Shown here: positions 7,034 through 13,207 of the stretch, one piece after another
Layout: the number at the start of each line of letters is the position of its first letter
Position numbering within the stretch: position 1 is the first letter of the stretch
NCBI GenBank assembly: GCA_015494375.1
Contig: WGBL01000354.1
Span: 1 to 16,282, forward strand
Direction: 5' to 3'
From: Hyphomicrobiales bacterium
GTDB lineage: Bacteria > Pseudomonadota > Alphaproteobacteria > Rhizobiales > S144-23
Length of the DNA: 16,282 nucleotides
Program-made: the position numbers and the translations under genes
The notes under the pieces: model-generated
What the model was told of the DNA's origin: nothing
The model's input: only the letters and a program-made list of their open reading frames with translations
Database searches by the model: none

Positions 7034-8080
7034 ATGCCCAGGCGCGATATGGCGGACATCGAGCCCGAGGACATCCACCCGACGATCTCCCGACCGCAGA
7101 TCTTCTTGTGGCGGATGCTGGTGTTTCTCATCCTCATCGGGTTCCTGGTTGTCATTCTCATCAACCCCGCCAAGCAGGCGTTCCTCGCCAATCCAGGCCT
7201 CAACGGCCTTATCCTTGGGGTGCTTGCGATTGGCATTCTCTATGCTTTTCGCCAGGTCATTCGGCTTTATCCCGAGATCCGCTGGGTCAATGGCTTTCGC
7301 ATTGCGGATCCGGGGCTCTCGCCCGAGGGGCGGCCTTCGCTGCTTGCCCCCATGGCCAACATGTTGCGCGACCGGCGCGGGCAGCTTTCGTTGAGCGCCG
7401 CTTCGATGCGCTCGATCATGGATTCGATTGCGGCGCGGCTTGATGAGGCCCGCGATACGGGGCGCTATCTGGTGGGGCTGCTTATCTTTTTGGGCCTGCT
7501 CGGCACCTTCTGGGGCTTGCTGGACACCATCAGCTCGGTCGGCAACACCATCAGCTCGCTGAGCACCAGCGGCAGCGACACGGCCATTGTTTTCGAAGAG
7601 CTCAAGAGGGGCCTCGAGGCCCCCCTCAAGGGCATGGGGACGGCGTTTTCATCCTCGCTCTTCGGGCTTGCGGGCTCGCTCATCCTGGGGTTTCTCGATC
7701 TCCAGGCCAACCACGCCCAAAACCGCTTCTACAACGAGCTCGAGGAGTGGCTTGCGGACTTGACAGAGATCGGGCCCGGCGAGGCGGGCACCAATGCGAT
7801 TCCCGCGCAAATCCGTTTTGCACTCATCGACATGCAGCGGGCCATGGTGGACCTCGGCCAGCGCATCCAGGCGAGCGCGGGCGTGCGCGATAATGCACGC
7901 GACAAGGAGACCGCCGAGGCCATCAAGCAACTCGCCCAGGGCATAGAGAAGCTCGTGCGACAGATGCGTGCGGAACAAAAGGTGGTGCGGGAGTGGGTCG
8001 ACGAGCAGGCCGCACAACAGTCGGAGCTTTCGGCGGTCCTGCGCGACCTCAATGCCAACATCAACGGCCGCGGGCGGTGA
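7034..8080 (+). CDS. MotA/TolQ/ExbB-like proton channel protein
   Basis: Inner-membrane protein of 348 residues predicted to form the stator-like ring of a proton-driven complex. Predicted transmembrane helices: about 23-43, 56-74, 145-165 and 201-224. The third (YLVGLLIFLGLLGTFWGLL) and the fourth (GMGTAFSSSLFGLAGSLILG) match the TolQ/MotA pore helices, preceded by the VFEELKRGLEAPL amphipathic segment. The C-terminal 100 residues are a soluble, probably helical tail with AEAIKQLAQGIEKLVRQMRAEQ. The ATG at 7034 has GGAAACGAG upstream, and a second in-frame Met at residue 6 is an alternative start. The OmpA-domain gene follows after 11 bp and is its natural partner. Similar pairs near suhB/efp are, from general knowledge, widespread in Hyphomicrobiales and still poorly characterised. 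Its physiological role is unknown. Confidence 0.9.
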   Translation: MPRRDMADIEPEDIHPTISRPQIFLWRMLVFLILIGFLVVILINPAKQAFLANPGLNGLILGVLAIGILYAFRQVIRLYPEIRWVNGFRIADPGLSPEGRPSLLAPMANMLRDRRGQLSLSAASMRSIMDSIAARLDEARDTGRYLVGLLIFLGLLGTFWGLLDTISSVGNTISSLSTSGSDTAIVFEELKRGLEAPLKGMGTAFSSSLFGLAGSLILGFLDLQANHAQNRFYNELEEWLADLTEIGPGEAGTNAIPAQIRFALIDMQRAMVDLGQRIQASAGVRDNARDKETAEAIKQLAQGIEKLVRQMRAEQKVVREWVDEQAAQQSELSAVLRDLNANINGRGR

Positions 8081-8091
8081 GGGACTGAGTC

Positions 8092-9120
8092 ATGGCCTAT
8101 GCCCGGACGAGACGAAGCAGCGCGGGCGCCGACTATTGGCCCGGCTTCGTTGACGCAATGGCAACGCTTCTGCTCGTCGTCACCTTTCTTTTGTCGGTTT
8201 TCATGATCGCCCAGTATTTCGTGACCCAGGAGGTGAGTGGCAAGGACACCGCACTCAAGCGGCTCCAACGCCAGATTGATCAGCTCACCGAGCTCCTGGC
8301 GCTCGAGAAGGGCCAGAAACAGAGCCTCGAGGAGGAGCTCGCTGCCCTGAGCGCTTCGCTCGCAAGCGCAAAAGCCGAAAACAAGCGCCTCAGCGGCCTC
8401 GTTGGCATCGGAGAGGAAAAGGCAAGCGCCGCAGGTGCCAGGGCCGCCAAGCTCGAGGAAGACCTCAAGGCGCAAACACAAATCTCGTCCGAAGCCCTTG
8501 CCAAGGTCGAGCTCCTTAATCAGCAGCTCCTGGCGCTCAGGCGCCAGATTGCCGCGCTCGAAGCGGCGCTCGAAGCCTCGGAGAAAAAGGAGCAGGCGAG
8601 CCAGGCGCGCATTGCCGAGCTCGGCAAACGGCTCAATGTGGCGCTGGCGCGGAAGGTCGAGGAGCTCAAGCGCTATCGCTCAGACTTCTTCGGCCGCCTG
8701 CGCGACCTCCTGGCCAAGCGCAAGGACATTCGCATTGTCGGCGATCGCTTCGTGTTCCAATCGGAGGTTCTTTTCCCGTCGGGCTCGGACACATTCAACC
8801 CGGAAGGCCTGCCGGCACTCAGAGAGGTCGCGGCCGCAATTCACGAGCTCGAGGAGCGGATCCCGCCCGACATCGACTGGGTGTTGCGGGTCGATGGCCA
8901 TACGGACGCTCGACCCATCAACACGCCCGAGTTTCCCTCCAACTGGGAGTTGTCGACGGCGCGGGCGCTCAGGGTCGTGCGCTTCCTGATCTCCGAAGGC
9001 GTATCGCCCAAGCATCTCGTTGCGGCGGGCTTTGGCGAATTCCATCCCATCGATCCCGGCACCAGTGAGGAGGCACTGAGGCGCAACCGGCGCATCGAGC
9101 TCAAGCTCACGACACGGTAA
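8092..9120 (+). CDS. OmpA-domain, MotB-like partner protein (peptidoglycan-binding)
   Basis: A 342-residue protein with a short cytoplasmic N-terminus. It has one transmembrane helix at about 19-43 (FVDAMATLLLVVTFLLSVFMIAQYF) with an aspartate, D21, at its cytoplasmic end, where MotB and TolR/ExbD hold their proton-binding Asp. A long coiled coil runs from about 50 to 200 (heptads rich in L, A, E, K). A C-terminal OmpA/Pal/MotB domain runs from about 215 to 340, with VDGHTDARPI at 268-277, NWELSTARALRV at 284-295 and NRRIEL at 332-337. The last two are the peptidoglycan-contact helices. It starts 11 bp after the MotA-like gene, with GAGGG nine bases upstream. Inference: the pair couples proton flow to a periplasmic action on the cell wall. 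It is not flagellar in context, as no fli/flg/mot genes are nearby. Confidence 0.9.
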   Translation: MAYARTRRSSAGADYWPGFVDAMATLLLVVTFLLSVFMIAQYFVTQEVSGKDTALKRLQRQIDQLTELLALEKGQKQSLEEELAALSASLASAKAENKRLSGLVGIGEEKASAAGARAAKLEEDLKAQTQISSEALAKVELLNQQLLALRRQIAALEAALEASEKKEQASQARIAELGKRLNVALARKVEELKRYRSDFFGRLRDLLAKRKDIRIVGDRFVFQSEVLFPSGSDTFNPEGLPALREVAAAIHELEERIPPDIDWVLRVDGHTDARPINTPEFPSNWELSTARALRVVRFLISEGVSPKHLVAAGFGEFHPIDPGTSEEALRRNRRIELKLTTR

Positions 9121-9304
9121 AGAGCGAACTGTCGGCCAGTTGGAGCAAGCGCACGCTCACAAAAATTCCGGACCCGCATGGTGCCCATAAAGCGCAAAAA
9201 CTATGTTTCCGGAAATCGCCTCGACGATACCCCATTTGATTGGCAGGGCTGATTGGCAATCGCGGCCCCCATGGCGCGTCTTAAGTTTTGAGGAGCAAAC
9301 GATC

Positions 9305-9694
9305 ATGGCGAAACGTATCCTCACCATCATCGGCATTCTGGCGGTCCTTGTCGTTGCCAGCGATGGCTATTTGCACAACTGGCTCGGCACGGGGCCGCTG
9401 TTCGGCAAGCGGGCGTCAATCATCGGCGCAGGCTCCCGGGTCGATGTCCGGGCGGTTGAGGCCTGGGCCAGTGTCGAGGCGGCGGCCAAGCTTTGCGGGC
9501 TCAAGGTGACCGAGGCGGCTGGCGCTCTCAAGCGCGTCGATTGGAACGACGACCCGGTCGCCCGCAGGACTATTGCCCAGGTCAACAAGCGATCTCGAGA
9601 GCAGGATAAGGATCAATTCTGCCAGGATGTCTGGACAGCCTACGGCCCCAGCGGGCGTGTCATCTCGGGCCTTGTCCAGAAGCCGGAAGCCTGA
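9305..9694 (+). CDS. Small membrane-anchored or secreted protein, unknown function
   Basis: Not recognised as a named family. The 129-residue product starts with a hydrophobic segment at 5-19 (ILTIIGILAVLVVAS), which could be a signal anchor or a signal peptide. The rest is soluble and probably periplasmic, with two cysteines (C64 and C106) that could form a disulfide and a conserved-looking QFCQDVWTAYGPSGRVISG near the end. The ATG at 9305 has AGGAG nine bases upstream, which supports it as a real gene. An in-frame start 34 codons earlier lacks this. It lies 184 bp after the OmpA-like gene. The final codons (QKPEA) lie in the first units of a period-7 tract that continues past the stop. Confidence 0.75.
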   Translation: MAKRILTIIGILAVLVVASDGYLHNWLGTGPLFGKRASIIGAGSRVDVRAVEAWASVEAAAKLCGLKVTEAAGALKRVDWNDDPVARRTIAQVNKRSREQDKDQFCQDVWTAYGPSGRVISGLVQKPEA

Positions 9695-9752
9695 AGCCAG
9701 AAATCTGAAATCTGAAATCTGACATCAGAAACCAGAAATCAGAAGCCGGACA
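9676..9752 (+). repeat. Period-7 tandem repeat across the end of the 9305 gene
   Basis: Eleven successive 7-bp units in perfect register: CCAGAAG, CCGGAAG, CCTGAAG, CCAGAAA, TCTGAAA, TCTGAAA, TCTGACA, TCAGAAA, CCAGAAA, TCAGAAG, CCGGACA. The consensus is roughly YCWGAAR. The stop codon TGA (9692-9694) sits inside the third unit, so two units are coding and eight or nine are downstream. A stretch with two alternating variants (CAGAA and CTGAA) suggests growth by unit duplication. Confidence 0.9.
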
Positions 9753-9813
9753 GCAACAGCCGACGCCGAGCAAGAGCGAGAGCGACCGCCGAGGTTGCCG
9801 GAGCCAAGAGGGG

Positions 9814-9839
9814 GCGGCTGCCGGAGAGCGTGCAGCCGC
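9814..9839 (-). terminator. Hairpin directly after the dehydrogenase stop, possible terminator
   Basis: GCGGCTGC (9814-9821) and GCAGCCGC (9832-9839) form a perfect 8-bp stem with a 10-base loop, starting immediately after the TGA of the minus-strand dehydrogenase gene. The downstream sequence (CCCCTCTTGG) is not T-rich, so termination would be weak. It could equally separate the two converging transcripts. Confidence 0.45.
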
Positions 9840-10544
9840 TCAATGGTGATAGTCATAGGTGCGGCCGTTCTCTTGCAGCTGGGGCAGGGCGAGCTGAACA
9901 AACAGCTCGGCGAGATCGTCGGGCTGTGGTAGTGTGGCGGGGTCCTCGCCGGGAAAGGCCTTGGCGCGCATGGCAGTGGCGACGGGGCCCGGGTTGAGCA
10001 GATTGACCCGCACCGGTGTGTTGGCAATTTCGGCGGCATAGCAGCGCACGAGCGCCTCGAGCGCGGCCTTTGAGACCGAATAGGTGCCCCAATAGGCGCG
10101 ACAGGTGCGCGCTGCACCCGAAGTCACAAAAATGGCGCGCCCCGCATCCGAGCGTCGCAACAGCGGGTCGAGCGTGCGAATGAGCCGCCAATTGGCTGTG
10201 AGATTGATCTCGAGCGTTTGGCGCCAGTCCTCGTCCCGTGTGTGGGCCAAGGGCGTGAGGGGCCCCAGCACACCGGCATTGGCGACCAGGATGTCGAGCC
10301 GCTGCCAGCGCTGATAGAGCGAGGGGCCGAGCGCATCCACCGTCTCACCATCGCCGAGATCGAGCGGCACCAGTGTTGCCTGGCCGCCAAGTGCGCGGAT
10401 CTCGTCGTCGACCTCCTCGAGCGCACCCGTCGTGCGGGCCAAGAGCACCACATGGGCGCCCTCGCGCGCATAGTGCCGCGCCACCGCCCGACCAATGCCG
10501 CGCGAGGCCCCGGTTATGAGTGCGATGCGATTGGCAAGACGCAT
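9840..10544 (-). CDS. Short-chain dehydrogenase/reductase (SDR), classical type
   Basis: NAD(P)-dependent oxidoreductase. From the ATG at 10544 the product is 234 residues: TGASRGIG cofactor loop at 11-18, LDLGD at 61-65, VANAG at 87-91, and the catalytic S142, Y155 and K159 in the YxxxK arrangement (YSVSK). This is followed by NPGPVATAM at 184-192. All classical SDR marks are intact and the length is normal. The substrate cannot be told from sequence. Homologues are often labelled as FabG-like or generic SDR. An in-frame GTG five codons upstream (10559) is possible, but neither start has a clear Shine-Dalgarno sequence. The ATG gives MRLANRIALITGA, which fits alphaproteobacterial homologues better. 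No neighbour suggests a pathway. Confidence 0.9.
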   Translation of the reverse strand: MRLANRIALITGASRGIGRAVARHYAREGAHVVLLARTTGALEEVDDEIRALGGQATLVPLDLGDGETVDALGPSLYQRWQRLDILVANAGVLGPLTPLAHTRDEDWRQTLEINLTANWRLIRTLDPLLRRSDAGRAIFVTSGAARTCRAYWGTYSVSKAALEALVRCYAAEIANTPVRVNLLNPGPVATAMRAKAFPGEDPATLPQPDDLAELFVQLALPQLQENGRTYDYHH

Positions 10545-10641
10545 TTGCGAATATGTCACCCGAGATTGGGATTGAACTCAATCCGATCACTAGCAGTTTT
10601 CATGAATGTGGCAAATTGATCGTCTGGCAATTGTAAATCGC

Positions 10642-10672
10642 AAAAAACGGCGCCGCGGGGATGGTGCCCCGC
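10642..10672 (-). terminator. Possible minus-strand terminator upstream of the dehydrogenase
   Basis: GCGGGG (10655-10660) and CCCCGC (10667-10672) form a 6-bp stem with a 6-base loop. On the minus strand the stem is followed, after seven bases (GGCGCCG), by six T residues (10647-10642). The gap between stem and T-run makes it a poor match to an intrinsic terminator. Confidence 0.3.
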
Positions 10673-10709
10673 ACCGCAACGGCAATGCTCCTGGTCGTAA
10701 TTATGTATG

Positions 10710-10739
10710 CGCCTTGCGCCCTTGCACCCTTGCGCCTTG
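10710..10739. repeat. Period 7-8 repeat, CAAGGCG type
   Basis: On the minus strand the units are CAAGGCG, CAAGGGTG, CAAGGGCG and CAAGGCG (periods 7 to 8). They are the same kind of unit as in the tract after the 11208 gene, about 470 bp away. Non-coding. Confidence 0.7.
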
Positions 10740-10825
10740 AGTGCCTTCGATGACACCTCCGCGACTGTTGGGGCGCCGGCTCAGAATCCAGAAACCAGAC
10801 GGGGGCGCGGTGCGCGGCGCTGTCA

Positions 10826-10893
10826 TCCCCGAAATCCCGCGGCCGCGGCGGTTGCCGTCTTGCACCGCCCTTTCCCCGCGGGATTGTCGGGGA
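10826..10893. repeat. Long inverted repeat with nested hairpin, palindromic intergenic element
   Basis: The left arm TCCCCGAAATCCCGCGG (10826-10842) pairs with CCGCGGGATTGTCGGGGA (10876-10893) with a one-base bulge. Inside it GGCGGT pairs with ACCGCC around an 11-base loop. The outer context (GTCATCCCCG ... CGGGGACCC) resembles the dispersed palindromic elements common between genes in alphaproteobacteria, from general knowledge. In RNA it would be a stable hairpin in either direction. No transposase is nearby. Confidence 0.7.
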
Positions 10894-11028
10894 CCCAAAA
10901 CCCCGAACCTCTCAGAGGCACGGTGTTCATGGCCCTGTCTGTCGCGAATGTGCATAATGGGAGTTGGGGGCAAGGGTGAGGAGGCGCGCAAGCGTTGCTC
11001 AGGCCGCGCCACTGAGTTGATGACAAGC

Positions 11029-11104
11029 CTGTCATCTGACACCTGACACCCGGCACCTGATACCTGAGTCTGGCAACTGACACGTGACACCTGACACCTG
11101 AAAC
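11029..11104. repeat. Period-7 tandem repeat, CTGACAC type, before a terminator
   Basis: Eleven units: CTGTCAT, CTGACAC, CTGACAC, CCGGCAC, CTGATAC, CTGAGT (one base short), CTGGCAA, CTGACAC, GTGACAC, CTGACAC, CTGAAAC. Consensus CTGACAC. The tract ends five bases before the stem of the terminator at 11110. It is non-coding on both strands. A stray TGACACC unit also occurs near 10751. Confidence 0.9.
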
Positions 11105-11109
11105 AGAAC

Positions 11110-11141
11110 GAGGCGCCCCGTTTGGGACGCCTCTTTGTGTT
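11110..11141 (+). terminator. Intrinsic terminator
   Basis: GAGGCGCCCC (11110-11119), loop GTTT, GGGACGCCTC (11124-11133): a 10-bp stem with one mismatch, then TTTGTGTT. This is a good rho-independent terminator for plus-strand transcription. Read on the minus strand it is followed by GTTCTGTTT and may also stop transcripts of the 11208 gene. No plus-strand gene ends nearby (the nearest ends at 9694), so its plus-strand client is unclear. Confidence 0.75.
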
Positions 11142-11175
11142 GCGCCTCGCTTGGGTGCGAGGCCTGGTTTGATTG

Positions 11176-11210
11176 CGCCTTGCGCCTTGCGCTTTGCGCT
11201 TTGCGCCTCA
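11176..11210 (-). repeat. Period-7 tandem repeat starting at the stop codon of the 11208 gene
   Basis: In the gene sense the units are TGAGGCG, CAAAGCG, CAAAGCG, CAAGGCG, CAAGGCG, then CAATC. The first TGA is the stop codon (11210-11208). The last coding bases (GCCCAAAGCGCCCAAGCGG) are made of similar blocks with another period, so the C-terminus AQSAQAA may itself be a product of repeat growth. Confidence 0.88.
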
Positions 11211-12410
11211 GGCCGCTTGGGCGCTTTGGGCGGGTCTACCATCCTCCCCTTCTCCCGCGGCGCTCAGGCGTATGCCGATATAGCGTATTCGACCCGATAT
11301 TTTCGCCTTGTGCACGCCGAGCTCGCCGAACTCGCGGCCAAATGTGGGCAGCGACAGCGCCTCTTTGTTGTGCTCGTTGCACCAGTCTATGTAGTCCTCA
11401 TAAAGCGCTGTTGCGGTCAGGCTGCAACCTTCGGCGATCTCGACCCGGTCGCGGTAAAAGCGCTCGATGTCGTTTTCTGGCGCCGCCAAGCGAGCCGTGG
11501 CCTCGCTGGTTTTGGCAGCGACGGCTTCACTCGTTTTGCGAAGCGATGGCGCCATGGGCGCAGTTGCCGGCGTGCGATTGTCGTTCGCCTCCTGCCGGGT
11601 GCGCGGGCGAGCAACCACCACGGGCTTGCGCTCGTCGTAGATGCGCCACTGACCGAGGGCAACATAAAAGCCGAGTGCCGAGCCCAGCTCGACCAGGATC
11701 GCCATCAGAATGACGAGGGCGGTCTGCACGACCTCGTTTTTCTGACCACTCAAGCGGGCAAGAACCGTGGCCTGCGGATCGGCCTCGGTTTGGCTCGCCG
11801 CACTCGGCAGCTTGGCAAGCTCGATCTTGAGGCGGGCGATCTGCTGCTCGATCTGCGCAGCCTCGCGCGCCGCCGCCAGCTCGGCCCCCAGCTGGTGATA
11901 CTTTTGGCAAAACGCGATGCTCTTGGCAGCTGTGGCGTTGGTGCAGCCCCGGGTGGAGCGCCAGCGCCGCTGCTGCTTCATCGCCTCCATTTCGGCCTCG
12001 ACGGTGCCGGCCGGGCGATGCTCGGGGATCCAGCCGAGGCGCTCGCGCGCCCGGGCGAGATCGCTGCGCACGTCCTTGTAGTTCTCGACCTGTGCCGCGC
12101 GCATGCCGGTCGTATCGGTGCGATTGAGCGCGGCAAAGCCGAGCGCCGAGGTCAGACTGTAGGCCAGGGTGACGGTCCACAGCGCCACCCCCGCCGCAGC
12201 ATGGGACCAGCGTCGGCTTCGGATAGCAGCAAAGAGGAAAAACGGCAGAAGGGCCTTGAGGCCGTCCGAGGCCGCACTGGCAAGACCAAAAATTTGGGAA
12301 TCGAACGCGCTCTTGCCGAGGCTGTAGCCGAACTGCCAATTCATGGCGCCCGAGACCAGCAGCAGAACCGCCGCCGCAACGACGCCCAATAAACTTAGAG
12401 CATGTTTCAT
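11208..12410 (-). CDS. Four-helix membrane protein with C-terminal primase-like winged-helix domain
   Basis: No named family recognised for the whole protein. From the ATG at 12410 (GGAGG seven bases upstream, a strong site) it has 400 residues. Predicted transmembrane helices: 4-22, 50-63, 70-92 and 228-252. Between the third and fourth lies a 130-residue helical, partly coiled-coil segment at 105-225 with two cysteines (C156, C168). After the fourth comes a basic, disordered linker (260-312). The C-terminal part at about 314-382 (ERFYRDRVEIAEGCSLTATALYEDYIDWC ... LPTFGREFGELGVHKAKISGRIRYIGIRL) has the pattern of the C-terminal winged helix of phage and plasmid P4-type primases: LYxDYxxWC, FGrxxxxLG, then a GIRL-like end. 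No helicase or primase catalytic part is present. Inference: a membrane-anchored DNA-binding protein. The upstream non-coding region holds a cluster of DnaA-box-like sites. Confidence 0.8.
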   Translation of the reverse strand: MKHALSLLGVVAAAVLLLVSGAMNWQFGYSLGKSAFDSQIFGLASAASDGLKALLPFFLFAAIRSRRWSHAAAGVALWTVTLAYSLTSALGFAALNRTDTTGMRAAQVENYKDVRSDLARARERLGWIPEHRPAGTVEAEMEAMKQQRRWRSTRGCTNATAAKSIAFCQKYHQLGAELAAAREAAQIEQQIARLKIELAKLPSAASQTEADPQATVLARLSGQKNEVVQTALVILMAILVELGSALGFYVALGQWRIYDERKPVVVARPRTRQEANDNRTPATAPMAPSLRKTSEAVAAKTSEATARLAAPENDIERFYRDRVEIAEGCSLTATALYEDYIDWCNEHNKEALSLPTFGREFGELGVHKAKISGRIRYIGIRLSAAGEGEDGRPAQSAQAA

Positions 12411-12673
12411 GTGCCCCCTCCATAACTGAGCCCGAACGCCGGGCGCCGGAAAGCGTCCGGGAACGGGCATTTTTGCAAGCGAGGGTGATGTCGCCCCCTT
12501 AAAGGACAGCGCCATTGCGCTTCCCTCCGCCGCAAGCGGTGCTGTCGCGCAAACCCGGCCCGATCTTTGCGCTTCGGATGTCGCACCCCCAGTGTGTCGA
12601 CACCTCAGGATCACGCGATCGGGGCCGTCTGACGGTCCTCTCAACGCCAGTGACAAACAAGCCGACCAAGACA

Positions 12674-12702
12674 TCCACAGCCTTGCCTTGATGGCCTGTG
12701 GA
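12674..12702. promoter_or_regulatory. Inverted pair of TCCACAG sites
   Basis: TCCACAG (12674-12680) and CTGTGGA (12696-12702) are perfect 7-bp inverted arms, 22 bp from centre to centre, close to two helical turns. Both contain the TCCACA core of a DnaA box, although the full 9-mers match the consensus at only seven of nine positions. It could be a dimer operator. Confidence 0.5.
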
Positions 12703-12844
12703 CGATGGCGGCCTGACAGAACTTGGGAAAACTTGAGACGTGAACACCCCCTCGAGGGCGGAACCATAGGCGATTCGAAACCTTTTGTTAATCATTTCAG
12801 ACGGCTAAACAAAGCCGCAACAGTCCACATTATTCTCCGGCGCG

Positions 12845-12877
12845 CACGCCGGCCTTGTGGAAAAAATTCCCGGCGTG
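12845..12877. promoter_or_regulatory. 8-bp inverted arms flanking a DnaA-like box
   Basis: CACGCCGG (12845-12852) and CCGGCGTG (12870-12877) are perfect inverted arms. Between them lies TGTGGAAAA (12856-12864), which on the minus strand is TTTTCCACA, eight of nine matches to the DnaA consensus TTATCCACA. Confidence 0.5.
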
Positions 12878-12894
12878 TGTGTATGCCTGCTTGG

Positions 12895-12903
12895 TTATCC
12901 ACA
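12895..12903 (+). promoter_or_regulatory. Perfect DnaA box
   Basis: TTATCCACA is an exact match to the classical DnaA-box consensus. It is the strongest of five TCCACA-core sites in about 230 bp. Binding is inferred from sequence only. Confidence 0.55.
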
Positions 12904-13207
12904 TTTGCTGGTGGCCTGGGGATGGAAATGGCCCCATATATTGGGCTTGCGGGAGGATAAGCGATGGCCGGCGTTGCGTGCACAATTCTATCGCTCGCAA
13001 CAGCCGCACCAATAAAATCCGGCTCATTCGTCTTGCGGGGAGTGTAATTTCTCCATCCCAGTGTTGCAGAATGGTCGCACGATACGGCCCCTCTTCCTGC
13101 GTTCAAACGGAGAGATAAGACCAAAGCGGAAGGGCCAGGAAGGAGAGGAATGGGGCGAGGCTTCGCACAAAACCATGGGACGGAAAATGGCTCCGTTCGG
13201 GACATGC

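Larger units (their letters stand above)
10545..11207. other. 660-bp non-coding region rich in repeats and hairpins
   Basis: No convincing gene on either strand. It contains a GC hairpin near an A-run (10642-10672), a period 7-8 tract (10710-10739), three 7-bp units resembling those of the 9676 tract (TCAGAAT, CCAGAAA, CCAGACG at 10781-10801), a long inverted repeat (10826-10893), an 11-unit period-7 tract (11029-11104), an intrinsic terminator (11110-11141) and another period-7 tract (11176-11210). The density of such elements in one gap is notable. A non-coding RNA ending at the 11110 terminator is possible but no family is recognised. Confidence 0.6.
12411..13207. other. 800-bp non-coding region with a cluster of DnaA-box-like sites
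   Basis: No convincing gene: the open frames here are arginine-rich and unlike known families. It lies upstream of the membrane-protein gene and downstream of ugd. It contains five TCCACA/TGTGGA cores between 12674 and 12903, an AT-rich patch (CCTTTTGTTAATCATTTC near 12781-12798), and several inverted repeats. The right third (about 12960-13207) shows no structure I can name beyond a short inverted repeat near 13190. Confidence 0.6.

Noticed and set aside
6010..7236. 408-residue minus-strand open frame
   Set aside because: Antisense shadow of suhB and the start of the MotA-like gene. The sense proteins have clear catalytic motifs and the antisense product has none.
7034..9120. Zorya-type defence system (ZorA/ZorB-like pair)
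   Set aside because: The pair has the right general domains, but no ZorC, ZorD or ZorE gene follows. The next gene is a 129-residue unknown and the neighbourhood is housekeeping (efp, suhB). A general stator-like pair is the safer call.
11029..11104. CRISPR array
   Set aside because: Units are 7 bp with no spacers, and no cas gene is present. This is a simple tandem repeat.
12780..12815. CtrA binding site (TTAA-N7-TTAA)
   Set aside because: Only one TTAA half-site is present. The second half reads CTAAAC and does not fit the consensus well enough.
12499..12960. Small genes on either strand in the 12.4-13.2 kb gap
   Set aside because: Open frames are arginine/proline-rich, lack good ribosome-binding sites and conserved motifs, and overlap each other on opposite strands.
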